A DNA stretch of 64,000 nt from Thermoplasmatales archaeon (GTDB lineage Archaea > Thermoplasmatota > Thermoplasmata > Methanomassiliicoccales > Methanomethylophilaceae): contig JAAYNL010000016.1 of assembly GCA_012520845.1 (NCBI GenBank), positions 1-64,000 of the forward strand. Direction: 5' to 3'. The notes under the pieces were generated by a model that saw nothing but the letters and a program-made list of their open reading frames with translations, did no database searches and was not told the DNA's origin. Below are positions 40,909 to 49,924 of this stretch, piece after piece. How positions within the stretch are numbered: position 1 is the stretch's first letter; each line of letters begins with the position of its first letter. The position numbers and the translations under genes were made by a program.

Positions 40909-42719
40909 TTTACCACCTTTATCGCGCCCTTGGGGCAGACGCTGACGCACATCCCGCACCCGATGCATTGCAGTTCGTCCACGGACACGTCGTCGCCCTT
41001 CTTCTGCAGCGCGGGGCAGGCGATCGTCCTCAGGCAAATGTGACAGCGGATGCAGGCGTCCTGGTCCACCTCGCACAGCCTTGGTTCGAGGGCCTTCCTC
41101 TTCCTGAGCTCCAGGGGGCATGCCCTCTTGGAGATGACCACGGACACCCCGTCGGTGGCCAACGCCCTTTCCATGGCCGCGGCGGAGGCCTTGACGTCAT
41201 AGGGGTCGACGACCTCCAGGAAGTCGACGCCGACGCTCCTGACGATGGCCTCGATGTCCAGGGGCTCGGTGGATATGCCGCCGAAGTCCCTTCCCGTGCC
41301 GGGGTTGGGCTGGTGGCCGGTCATGGCCGTGGCCCTGTTGTCCAGGATGACCATGGTGAGCTTGTGGTTGTTGAATTTCGCCGAGACGAGCGGCGGGAGC
41401 CCGGCGTGGAAGAACGTGGAATCCCCGATGAAAGCTATGGGCATCTGGTCCGTCGCCTTGGAGAAACCTCCGGCGGCCCCCGCGCCGCCGCCCATGCACA
41501 CGATGAAGTCCGCGGTGCCGAACGGCGGCTGCACGCCGAGGGTGTAGCAGCCTATGTCGGAGCAGTAGACGACGTCCCTCTTGCCCACGGCCTTCTTGGT
41601 CGCGGCGTAGATGCCGCGGTGGGGGCACCCGGCGCAAAGGGTAGGCGGCCTCCCCGGGAGTTCGACGTCGGGCAACGGCAGCGGTTCCGGGCCCTTCTCG
41701 ACGTCGACGAGCCCCGAAAGCCTGCGCATGGTCTCCGGGGAGTATTCCCATTCCATGGGCAGGTGGCCGCTCCTCTTGCCGTAAACCGGTACGGACAGGC
41801 CCTTCTGGGCGCATATCCGCAGCACCTGGTCCTCAAGGAACGGCTCCAGCTCCTCGGCCACGATTATCTTCTCCTTGCCCGCGATGAAATCCGCGATTTT
41901 CTTCTCTGGCAGGGGGTTGGTGAAACCCAGCTTCAGTATGGAGACGCCCGGCAGGCCCTCCTTGACGTAGTTGTAGGCGGCCCCGGACGTTATGACGCCG
42001 ACGGGCCCCTCGCCCTCGACGCGGTTCAACGGCGACTTTTCGGACATGGCCATCGCCTTGGCGTTCAACTCCAGGAGCCTCACGCGGTTCCTCTTGGCGA
42101 ATGCGGGGACGTTGACGAACCTCTGGACGTCCTTCTCGAAGCGTCCCTTCGCCTTCGCCTCCGCCATGGGGCCGTACTCGACGATGCCCCGGGCGTGGTT
42201 CACCCTGGTTGTCGTCCTGTAGAGCACGGGCATGCCGAGCTCCTCGGATATGTCGTAGGCGGCCGGGACCATGTCCTTGGCCTCCGCCGGCGTCGACGGC
42301 TCCACCATCGGGATCAACGCCAGTTTGGAATAGATTCTGTTGTCCTGTTCGTTCTGGGAACTGTGGCAGGACGGGTCGTCGGCGGACATCAGCAGCAGTC
42401 CGCCCCTGACGCCCGAATAGGCCAGGGTCATGAGCGGGTCGGCGGCGACGTTGACGCCGACGTGCTTCATGAACACGAAGGAGCGCACGCCCGACGCGGC
42501 CGCGGCGGCGGCGGCCTCGAAGGCCACCTTCTCGTTCGTGGAGAACTCGAAATACATGCCGACCTTGTCGGCCATCTTCTCCAGCAGGTTGCCCACCTCC
42601 GAGGACGGGGTCCCCGGGTACGTGGACGCGAACCCCACCCCCGCCTCCATGAGCCCGCGGGTTATGGCCTCGTTGCCCAGCAGCAGGTCCCTGCCGCCCT
42701 TCGATAGAATGTCCGCCAT
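40905..42719 (-). CDS. iorA: Indolepyruvate ferredoxin oxidoreductase, alpha subunit
   Basis: 604 residues. The N-terminal pyrimidine domain begins GGRDLLLGNEAITRGLMEAG; the TPP domain has ALDIG-like SDIGCYTLGVQPPFGTADFI, GDSTFFHAG and LDNRATAMTGHQPNPGTGRD. The C-terminus carries two 4Fe-4S ferredoxin motifs (CIRCHICLRTIACP and CIGCGMCVSVCP). It uses thiamine diphosphate and ferredoxin. ATG 42719 is preceded by GAGGAGG. In methanogens IorAB works reductively with aryl-CoA ligases to make aromatic amino acids from aryl acids, which links it to the PaaK genes here. Confidence 0.95.
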   Translation of the reverse strand: MADILSKGGRDLLLGNEAITRGLMEAGVGFASTYPGTPSSEVGNLLEKMADKVGMYFEFSTNEKVAFEAAAAAAASGVRSFVFMKHVGVNVAADPLMTLAYSGVRGGLLLMSADDPSCHSSQNEQDNRIYSKLALIPMVEPSTPAEAKDMVPAAYDISEELGMPVLYRTTTRVNHARGIVEYGPMAEAKAKGRFEKDVQRFVNVPAFAKRNRVRLLELNAKAMAMSEKSPLNRVEGEGPVGVITSGAAYNYVKEGLPGVSILKLGFTNPLPEKKIADFIAGKEKIIVAEELEPFLEDQVLRICAQKGLSVPVYGKRSGHLPMEWEYSPETMRRLSGLVDVEKGPEPLPLPDVELPGRPPTLCAGCPHRGIYAATKKAVGKRDVVYCSDIGCYTLGVQPPFGTADFIVCMGGGAGAAGGFSKATDQMPIAFIGDSTFFHAGLPPLVSAKFNNHKLTMVILDNRATAMTGHQPNPGTGRDFGGISTEPLDIEAIVRSVGVDFLEVVDPYDVKASAAAMERALATDGVSVVISKRACPLELRKRKALEPRLCEVDQDACIRCHICLRTIACPALQKKGDDVSVDELQCIGCGMCVSVCPKGAIKVVK

Positions 42720-42922
42720 CTGATCCTCCTCAGGCACCGACGATTGGTTGCATCCCATTTATGGTTATCTGATTAAGAATGCCATGTTTGGTAGGAGACA
42801 CGATATCGAGGATTTGGCTACCAGTAAATTGGGAACGCTGGTCATTCTTTTACATGATTAATTGAATGATTATCGATGCCAGTCTCAAAAATAAATATAT
42901 ACCAAATATATTATCTATATGT

Positions 42923-42941
42923 ATTGGATATAATTTCCAAT
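42923..42941. promoter_or_regulatory. 19-bp palindromic operator, site 1 (binding protein/CbiZ unit)
   Basis: ATTGGATATAATTTCCAAT, an inverted repeat of ATTGG/CCAAT with 9 bases between and near-perfect internal symmetry. It follows an AT-rich TATA region (about 42905-42912) and ends 12 bases before the ATG at 42954. Confidence 0.75.
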
Positions 42942-42953
42942 AGGGGAATGAAA

Positions 42954-44066
42954 ATGGATAGCAAATTAATAGCTTTCGCCATCGTTGGCATCCTCGTAGG
43001 CGCTGGTATCGGAATAGGTGCTGGCTACATGGTATGGAACGACGAGGGCACCAGCGACGTTCCGGATGTCCCGGAACCGGAAGCCATTACCGTCAAGGAC
43101 GGTCGCGGGAAAAACGTCACCATCGCCTCTTCCTCAAGAGTAGCCACCACCTCCGTCACGGTTACCGAGATTGTCTGCGGGTTGGGGGCGTATTCCAAAC
43201 TCGCCGGTGTGACGGACGACTCGAACAACTACAATCTCAGGGATTACGTCATAGGGTTGGGTGACGACGGCTACCCCGGAATCATCGCGCAGGCGTTGGA
43301 ATACGAACACATAACGAACATGGGCAACATGTACATGATTTCCGCGGAATCAGTGCTCACCGCAAATCCCGATTTGGTCATTATGGGCGGTTATTTCAAC
43401 AGCGACGAGACCATTACCTCCCTGGAGGGCATGGGCATACCCGTCGTGGTCTGCAAGGACGACAATAGCCTGGAGAACATATATTTCAACATCAAACTCA
43501 TCGGAAAAGCTCTTGGAATGAATGCCGAAGCCGATAAACTCGTCCAAAATATGCAGTCTGTCGTGGGAAAGATCACCGGTTGGGTCACCAAGCAGGGGGC
43601 GCCCTCCAAAAAGATTGCCGTGCTCATGGGCTTCGGCTCAGAATACGGGACCTACGGATGTGGCGTCCAGTACCTGTTGGGTACCCCCATGATTGAGATG
43701 TTCAACAACACCAACGCATTCGGCACCACCTTACCGGGCATGTACGATGTTGTCAGCAAGGAAGCGATCGTCACGGCCAACCCCGACATCATAATAGACT
43801 CTATGCCGATGGGGAGGGACGTATTGGACACGGTGAAGACCGACGAGATCACCAAAGATCTTCCCGCCGTCGTGAACGACAGGATTTACGGCGTATTCGA
43901 CCTCGCCAGCAAGGAATACGTCCTCACCACCCAATCCATCCTCAACTCCCTCGCGATTCACGTCATGTTCGTCTTCGAGGACAAACTCGACTTCGCTATC
44001 GACAACTATATGGGCGACGAATACGAGGACAATCTGCGCAAGTTCTGGAACCAGATAAATGCGTGA
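42954..44066 (+). CDS. ABC transporter substrate-binding protein, BtuF/FepB-like
   Basis: 370 residues. MDSKLIAFAIVGILVGAGIG is an N-terminal membrane anchor; the rest is a class III periplasmic-binding fold with VTVTEIVCGLGAYSKLAGVT, SAESVLTANPDLVIMGG and DSMPMGRDVL. It probably captures corrinoid, heme-like or chelated-iron ligand outside the cell for a BtuCD importer. The start at 42954 has AGGGGA 6 bases upstream. The anchor closely resembles that of the 56064 protein. The downstream cbiZ and the 19-bp operator favour a corrinoid ligand. Confidence 0.85.
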   Translation: MDSKLIAFAIVGILVGAGIGIGAGYMVWNDEGTSDVPDVPEPEAITVKDGRGKNVTIASSSRVATTSVTVTEIVCGLGAYSKLAGVTDDSNNYNLRDYVIGLGDDGYPGIIAQALEYEHITNMGNMYMISAESVLTANPDLVIMGGYFNSDETITSLEGMGIPVVVCKDDNSLENIYFNIKLIGKALGMNAEADKLVQNMQSVVGKITGWVTKQGAPSKKIAVLMGFGSEYGTYGCGVQYLLGTPMIEMFNNTNAFGTTLPGMYDVVSKEAIVTANPDIIIDSMPMGRDVLDTVKTDEITKDLPAVVNDRIYGVFDLASKEYVLTTQSILNSLAIHVMFVFEDKLDFAIDNYMGDEYEDNLRKFWNQINA

Positions 44067-44185
44067 TTGGCATCCGCCGACGGCTGTGGGAACGGCCAAA
44101 ACGCTTTACCCTTCTTTTCATACCAGAGACTGACGGGGCGGTTCGTTTTCGATGCACGCCAATTGAGCAACTGAGGACGGATTAA

Positions 44186-45301
44186 ATGGAATGGGAAAAG
44201 ATTATCAGATACGAGAAGCCCGGTAAAAGGAGAAAGATACACACGTTGCCCGGGGGCGAGGAAGTATTCGTGCATGGGAGGTCGCTGATAATCGTGCCCC
44301 CTGATTCCGGCCGTGCCGTATTGTCTTCCGCCGCATCCAACGGCGGGTATTTCGAAGGGCCGTCTGCCATCACAAACACTACGAGCCTGGGCGGGGACGC
44401 CGGCGCTGAACTCATGATGGCCGGAAGGAATGCGCACGAACGGTATTGGGAACTGAGCATGGAAAACATCGGCGTCGACCCCCTAACCACCGTCGGGTTG
44501 GGCACGGCAGTGACCATGGACAAGGCCTCCATCACCACGGAATCCTCTGGTGGCATCACCGTGTCCGCCGTGGTTACCGCCGGTGTCGAAGGGAACGGCG
44601 GAAGGGCGGGCGACCCGGCAACGTACAACGAACTGGACAACGCCATCGACGGCACCATAGTCATCATATTGATCATTGACGCCAATCTCCCTCCCCATGC
44701 CATGGCCAGAGCGATAATCACGGCCACCGAGGCGAAGACGTGCGTCCTGCAACAACTCATGGCCAGGAGCCTCTATTCCCACGGCATAGCTTCCGGGACC
44801 GGCACGGACCAGGTTGCTGTGGTTTGCAACAGAAACAGCGATGTTACTCTGCATTCCGCTGGAAAACATTCCCTTCTGGGGGAGTTGATAGGGAAGTGCG
44901 TGATGAAGGGTGTCTACGCGGCACTCGACAATTGGGCTTCCCTCACGCCGCTTTCCCAGAGGGACGTGCTGAAACGCATCGAAAGGTACGGCATCACGGA
45001 AGACGACGTCCTTGAGCATTGTGAGTGGGCAGACAGGGAAACAGCCGGGAACAACCTGAGACGCATCTCGTCCGACGGCAGGCTGGTCTCGGCCGTAGCT
45101 TCCGTTTTGCACATCGAGGACGAAATAGGGTGGGGTCTCCTAGACCCGGCGGAGGGAAGGTCCGTCGGAAACGGCATCATAGTCAAATCCTTCTCGGAAA
45201 TACTCGGTGCGAATCTTGCCGGAGACATTGACCCAGACGGCGATTTGATCGGGAACATTACCGCAGCGCTTGGGATGTCTTTGTCAAAGCCATTGCCCTG
45301 A
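44186..45301 (+). CDS. cbiZ: Adenosylcobinamide amidohydrolase
   Basis: 371 residues. The N-terminal ~220 residues carry the CbiZ fold: AGRNAHERYWELSMENIGVD, TVGLGTAVTM, VSAVVTAGVEGNGGRAGDPA and ASGTGTDQVAVVCNR. CbiZ removes the aminopropanol side chain from incomplete corrinoids so that archaea can reuse them as adenosylcobyrate. The C-terminal ~140 residues (with SQRDVLKRIERYGITEDDVL) have no family I can name. It follows the binding-protein gene by 119 bases, with TGAGGA before the ATG. Confidence 0.82.
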   Translation: MEWEKIIRYEKPGKRRKIHTLPGGEEVFVHGRSLIIVPPDSGRAVLSSAASNGGYFEGPSAITNTTSLGGDAGAELMMAGRNAHERYWELSMENIGVDPLTTVGLGTAVTMDKASITTESSGGITVSAVVTAGVEGNGGRAGDPATYNELDNAIDGTIVIILIIDANLPPHAMARAIITATEAKTCVLQQLMARSLYSHGIASGTGTDQVAVVCNRNSDVTLHSAGKHSLLGELIGKCVMKGVYAALDNWASLTPLSQRDVLKRIERYGITEDDVLEHCEWADRETAGNNLRRISSDGRLVSAVASVLHIEDEIGWGLLDPAEGRSVGNGIIVKSFSEILGANLAGDIDPDGDLIGNITAALGMSLSKPLP

Positions 45302-45427
45302 TTTCGACAACGGGTTTCGGATTACGGCCAATTCTTCGACATTTCCTACAATCCGCCTGAAAGGAGATTTCCATCCAATCCCGCCTGGTATGCCATAATT
45401 CGGCGTATAACTGTAGCTTTCAAATGT

Positions 45428-45446
45428 ATTGGATTTATATTCCAAT
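45428..45446. promoter_or_regulatory. 19-bp palindromic operator, site 2 (chelatase operon)
   Basis: ATTGGATTTATATTCCAAT, same length and arms as site 1. It lies 24 bases upstream of the ATG of the first ChlI-like gene, overlapping the predicted start region of a TATAA box at 45406-45410. Confidence 0.75.
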
Positions 45447-45469
45447 GAGATATCGTCGTCAATAAGGAT

Positions 45470-46504
45470 ATGAAACAGAAAAACAAGGCCGTCTACCCCT
45501 TTTCAGCAATCGTGGGACAGGAAAACATGAAGGAGGCCCTGATTCTCAACACCGTGAACCCCTCCATCGGCGGGGTCCTCATACGCGGAGAGAAAGGGAC
45601 CGCCAAATCCACCGCCGTGAGGTCCCTCGCAGAGCTGCTGCCGGACAGGTTCGTGATCGATGGGTGCCCCTGCGGCTGCGCCCACGGTTCCCTGGAACTG
45701 TGCCCAGAATGCGAGGAACGGGTTTCGACTGGGAAAGATGGGGGAACGTATGTCCCTATGAGGGTGGTGGAGCTCCCCCTCGGCTCGACTGAAGACCGCG
45801 TAGCCGGCACGTTGGACATCGAGCATGCCATCAGCGAAGGGCGTAAAAAATTCGAACCGGGGATATTGGCTATGGCCAACGGCAACATCCTCTACGTCGA
45901 CGAAGTGAACCTGTTGGAGGACCACATCGTCGACCTCCTGCTCGATGCTGCCGCGATGGGGACGAATTTCATAGAGAGGGAAGGGATATCTTACACCCAT
46001 CCCTCGAGGTTTATCCTCATAGGGACGATGAACCCCGAGGAAGGCGACCTAAGACCCCAACTCCTGGACCGTTTCGGCCTCGCCGTCGACGTGGAGGCGG
46101 AACGGGACGAGGGACGCAGGACCGAGATAATACTCAGGCGCATGGAATTTGAGAAAGACCCGGAGGGTTTTAGGGAAAAATACTCGGGGGAACAGGACCG
46201 CTTGAGAAAACTGATAAACGATGCCCGCAACATCCTAAACGACGTCGTCGCGGGCGCCGATGCCGTAAAGGCGGCCGTCAGAATCTCCCTGCACTTGGGC
46301 GTCGACGGCCACAGGGCCGATTTGGCACTGATAAAAACCGCATCGGCTTACGCCGCCACGCAAGGACGCACTGCCGTGGTGCCCAAAGACGTCGCCCACG
46401 TGTCCAAACTCGTCATGCCCCACCGCATGAGGAGAAACCCATTCCAGGATTCGAATCTTGACACGAAAGAATTAGAGGAGTGGCTCGAGATGGAGATAAG
46501 GTGA
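45470..46504 (+). CDS. Mg/Co-chelatase AAA ATPase subunit, ChlI/BchI-like (copy 1)
   Basis: 344 residues. Walker [10 protein letters not shown] (about residue 40), Walker [21 protein letters not shown], and [20 protein letters not shown] match BchI/ChlI AAA+ subunits. A Cys cluster [18 protein letters not shown] (about residue 66) is present here but absent from copy 2. These ATPases form rings that drive metal insertion by a large CobN/ChlH subunit. First gene of the operon containing ChlD and CobN. Confidence 0.88.
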   Translation: MKQKNKAVYPFSAIVGQENMKEALILNTVNPSIGGVLIRGEKGTAKSTAVRSLAELLPDRFVIDGCPCGCAHGSLELCPECEERVSTGKDGGTYVPMRVVELPLGSTEDRVAGTLDIEHAISEGRKKFEPGILAMANGNILYVDEVNLLEDHIVDLLLDAAAMGTNFIEREGISYTHPSRFILIGTMNPEEGDLRPQLLDRFGLAVDVEAERDEGRRTEIILRRMEFEKDPEGFREKYSGEQDRLRKLINDARNILNDVVAGADAVKAAVRISLHLGVDGHRADLALIKTASAYAATQGRTAVVPKDVAHVSKLVMPHRMRRNPFQDSNLDTKELEEWLEMEIR

Positions 46505-46509
46505 CCCAA

Positions 46510-47040
46510 ATGGAAAACAAGGATTTCAAGGACAGAAAATTGGCATTGGTGCTGGTCGACATCCAGAACAAGTTTGCATATCAGACCGAAGGGTTGTTAA
46601 ACGGCATGTCCTCGAGGTTGGGGAAGGTCAACGAAGCAATTGACCTGTTCAGGGAAACTGGCAATCCCGTCATCTTCGTATTCTTCGACGGCGACGGGCA
46701 TTGCACAATGAAAAGGGTCGAAAACCCCGATGAGCTGTTCGGCGGCCTCACCATGAAAGACGGCGACCTTAAGGTCAACAAGACCCAGATGAACTCGTTC
46801 AGGGACTCCGACCTAGCAAAGGTAATCAAAGAATGCGGGTGCGACGGCATCGTGATAGCAGGGTTGGTCGCGCAATACTGCGTCATAGCGACCTATTTCG
46901 GCGCCTTCGACCACGACATCTGCCCATATATGCTTAAAGGCGGGATCGCGGCGACGGACGAAAACAACGTAACGCACGTGGAGGCCATCTGCAAAACCGT
47001 CACCGTCGACGAAATCAAGGAGAATGTCCACTTTATCTGA
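46510..47040 (+). CDS. Isochorismatase-family cysteine hydrolase
   Basis: 176 residues. The catalytic Asp is in LALVLVDIQNKF, the Lys in LKVNKTQMNSF and the Cys in IVIAGLVAQYCVIATYFGAF, a complete isochorismatase/nicotinamidase triad. The substrate is unknown. Finding it between two ChlI-like genes is unusual; it could process a ligand released by the transport system, but that is speculative. The ATG at 46510 has AGGTGA upstream; a GTG at 46501 overlaps the preceding stop. Confidence 0.85.
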   Translation: MENKDFKDRKLALVLVDIQNKFAYQTEGLLNGMSSRLGKVNEAIDLFRETGNPVIFVFFDGDGHCTMKRVENPDELFGGLTMKDGDLKVNKTQMNSFRDSDLAKVIKECGCDGIVIAGLVAQYCVIATYFGAFDHDICPYMLKGGIAATDENNVTHVEAICKTVTVDEIKENVHFI

Positions 47041-47058
47041 GCGAACACTCATAAACCA

Positions 47059-48015
47059 ATGTGGGTGCCAGATGCCGAAAACGGGGGCAATCGTTTGAAA
47101 AACCACGCGTTTCCCTTCTCGGCGCTCGTCGGCCAGGAGGAGATGAGGGAGGCCCTTATCCTCAATGCCGTCGACCCCCGGGTCGGCGGCGTCCTTATAC
47201 GCGGGGGGAAAGGCACGGCGAAAACCACCGCGGCAAGGGCCTTAGCGGACCTGTTGCCTGAGAAAGGTGACGGAAAGAGGATGGTCGAGCTTCCGCTGGG
47301 TTCCAGCGAGGATCGCGTCGCCGGCATGCTCGATGCCGAACACGCCATCAAAACCGGAGAGATCCGGTTCGAGCCTGGGATATTGGCCAAAGCCGACGGC
47401 AACGTCCTCTATGTGGATGAGATAAACCTACTAGAGGACCGCATCGTGGACCTCCTTCTCGAAGCCTCCGCCTCGGGGGTGAACAGGGTGGAGAGGGACG
47501 GGATATCCCATGCCCACCCCTCGAGGTTTACCCTAATCGGGACTATGAATCCCGACGAAGGTGAGCTGCGCCCCCAATTCTTGGAACGTTTTGGCATGTG
47601 CGTCAACGTAGTGCAGGAAACCGACGAAGGAAAAAGGATGGAAATCGTTACCAGACGCATGGATTTCGAAAGGGACCCTGTGACGTTCCGTTCGGGATTC
47701 GATTCAGAGCAGGCGGCATTGAGGAAAAGGATTGCTGATGCGAGGAAATTGCTGTCTGGAACTTCTCCGAATCCAGGTGTCGTCCGTTCGGCAGCGAGGA
47801 TAGTTTCCCACCTTGGCGTCGAGAGCTGCAGGGCCGACGTCGCCATCGTCAGGGCGGCCCACGCACGCGCCGCCTTCTGCGGAATGGGGATACCTGCCCG
47901 GGAGGACGTGTTGCGCGCCACTCGCCTGGTGATGCCGCACAGGATCGAGACGGAGCCCTTCGACGAGGACAGGGGCCCCATGGAGGGGTTTGAGGAATGG
48001 TTCGGGACGGTTTGA
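47059..48015 (+). CDS. Mg/Co-chelatase AAA ATPase subunit, ChlI/BchI-like (copy 2)
   Basis: 318 residues. It is a paralogue of copy 1: [20 protein letters not shown], Walker [50 protein letters not shown]. The Cys cluster is missing and the loop is shorter. A TTG at 47095 with GGGGG upstream is an alternative start nearer the conserved N-terminus. It overlaps the ChlD-like gene by 19 bases. A cell with two I-subunits may assemble mixed rings or serve two chelatases. Confidence 0.85.
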   Translation: MWVPDAENGGNRLKNHAFPFSALVGQEEMREALILNAVDPRVGGVLIRGGKGTAKTTAARALADLLPEKGDGKRMVELPLGSSEDRVAGMLDAEHAIKTGEIRFEPGILAKADGNVLYVDEINLLEDRIVDLLLEASASGVNRVERDGISHAHPSRFTLIGTMNPDEGELRPQFLERFGMCVNVVQETDEGKRMEIVTRRMDFERDPVTFRSGFDSEQAALRKRIADARKLLSGTSPNPGVVRSAARIVSHLGVESCRADVAIVRAAHARAAFCGMGIPAREDVLRATRLVMPHRIETEPFDEDRGPMEGFEEWFGTV

Positions 48016-49919
48016 GGAAATACACGTTCCCCTTCACAGGGATTAAGAACAACGAAACCCCCAAGAAGGCCGTTAGGTGCGCCCTTGCCTCCCCAAACGT
48101 GAAATCAATGCTCATCTGCGGTCCCGGGGGTACCGGCAAAACGGTACTTGCCGAATCGACGGGGTCCCTTGCGCCGGAGCGTAAAACCCACGTCATACCG
48201 CTTGGCGCCACCGAAGAAATGGTTTTCGGAGGGATAGACCTGGAAAAGGCCCTCGGCCGGGGGGAAAGGGTACTTTCCAGCAGCATTTTGGGCCGGGCCG
48301 ACGGCGGCATCGTCATCGCCGAGAACCTGAACCTAATGCCGGAACATCTGGCTTACAAACTTCTAAACGCGACGGAAACCGGATCCATCACCGTGGAAAG
48401 GGAGGGTATTTCGGCCACATACCATAGCGATTTCCTTCTTGTGGCTACGATGCGCCCCGACGAGGGTGCCCTTTCGGAGCATTTACTCGACCGGTTCGAC
48501 ATGTGTGTCTTCACCTCTCCCCCCAAAGACTTGGATACCAGGGCGGAGGTTGTGCAGTCCTCACTCGAGTTCCATGACGACCCGGAGGGTTTCGTTTCCC
48601 GCCATAGGAAAGAGGAGGCGGCCGAATCCAAGGCTATAGCTGAGGCGAGGGGGCGTTCGCGGTACACGTCAATCCCAGAGGGGTATTGCGCCGCGATATC
48701 GGAGGTCTGCAGCGGACTTAACGTGGCGGGGCACCGGGGCGACATCGCCGTGATGAACTGTGCCAGGGCGTTCGCCGCCCTCGACTCCAGAGACGTTGCC
48801 AACCTTGAAGATTTGAAGGATGCCGCGTCGGTGTGCCTCGAGCACAGGAGAAACGACGACGGGGCGCAGCCGGCAAAAGAGATGCCGGAGGAAGAAAACG
48901 AAGGGCCCGGGGAAGAGTCCGGGGAACCCGAGGGGAAATCACCTGGCGAATCCGGGGAAGAGTCCGGGGAACAGCAAGACGGTCCGTCCGAAAACCGTGA
49001 CCGGGAATGCAACGCGTCCGGCGACCGCCAGGAAACCCCCGACGGGGATCCGCCCCCGCCGGCTCTGGACCCGGAAGAGGAGATTTTCGGCATCGGCGAG
49101 GCGTATGAGGTAATCGATTACCTATCCAGGGACGACAGGGGTCCCGCTGGAAATCTGGGTGGCAAGCGGGCCAAGGACCGTTCCGACGGCAGGTCCGGCA
49201 GGACGATAGGGTATCGGATACCCAAGGGCCGCATCAACGACATCGCGCTATGCGCCAGCATCGTCGCCGCGGCACCCCATCAGGCATCGAGAGAGAAGGG
49301 TGGGCTGGCCATCGTCATCGAAAAAGGGGACCTGAGGGAAAGGGTGCGCGAGAGGAGGCGGGGCACCACAATCCTGTTCGTGGTCGACGGAAGCGGGTCG
49401 ATGGGCGCCCAGAAAAGGATGGTGGCCGTAAAGGGTGCTATACTCTCGATGCTCAAGGACGCGTACCAAAAGAGGGACGAAATCGGGATGGTTGTCTTCC
49501 GCATCGACCGCGCCGAGGAGATTCTGGAACCGACGAAAAGCATACTGAGGGCGTATAAAGCCCTGGAGGACGTCCCGACGGGCGGGCGGACGCCGCTAAT
49601 CCACGGGTTGTTGAAGGGGCATGAAATCCTCGGCGGGAAGGCCTCCAAGGACACCATGCCCGCGATGGTCATCCTCACGGACGGGAGATGCAACGTCTCC
49701 TTCACCCCCGGGAAGCCGCCCTTGGAAGAGATGCTTTCCACGGCGAGGGCCCTTTCCGGGACCGGAATCAAATTCATCGTGATAGACACCGAAGCCGGGA
49801 GACTGAGGTTCGGTCTCGCGCTTGACCTTTGCAGGTCCCTCGGCGGGACGTATTTGAAACTTGACGATTTGAACGCGGAACATATAGAAAAATCAGTGAG
49901 AATAGCAATTAAAGAGTGA
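47997..49919 (+). CDS. Chelatase subunit D-like protein (AAA plus VWA)
   Basis: 640 residues. An N-terminal AAA domain (GPGGTGKTV near residue 42) is followed by an acidic, Pro/Gly/Glu-rich linker (about residues 295-365) and a C-terminal VWA domain with MIDAS motif [12 protein letters not shown] near residue 460 and [11 protein letters not shown]. This is the BchD/ChlD architecture, bridging the ATPase ring to the large subunit. It overlaps the previous gene and its stop overlaps the CobN GTG alternative start. Confidence 0.9.
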   Translation: MVRDGLRKYTFPFTGIKNNETPKKAVRCALASPNVKSMLICGPGGTGKTVLAESTGSLAPERKTHVIPLGATEEMVFGGIDLEKALGRGERVLSSSILGRADGGIVIAENLNLMPEHLAYKLLNATETGSITVEREGISATYHSDFLLVATMRPDEGALSEHLLDRFDMCVFTSPPKDLDTRAEVVQSSLEFHDDPEGFVSRHRKEEAAESKAIAEARGRSRYTSIPEGYCAAISEVCSGLNVAGHRGDIAVMNCARAFAALDSRDVANLEDLKDAASVCLEHRRNDDGAQPAKEMPEEENEGPGEESGEPEGKSPGESGEESGEQQDGPSENRDRECNASGDRQETPDGDPPPPALDPEEEIFGIGEAYEVIDYLSRDDRGPAGNLGGKRAKDRSDGRSGRTIGYRIPKGRINDIALCASIVAAAPHQASREKGGLAIVIEKGDLRERVRERRRGTTILFVVDGSGSMGAQKRMVAVKGAILSMLKDAYQKRDEIGMVVFRIDRAEEILEPTKSILRAYKALEDVPTGGRTPLIHGLLKGHEILGGKASKDTMPAMVILTDGRCNVSFTPGKPPLEEMLSTARALSGTGIKFIVIDTEAGRLRFGLALDLCRSLGGTYLKLDDLNAEHIEKSVRIAIKE

Positions 49920-49924
49920 TTTGG

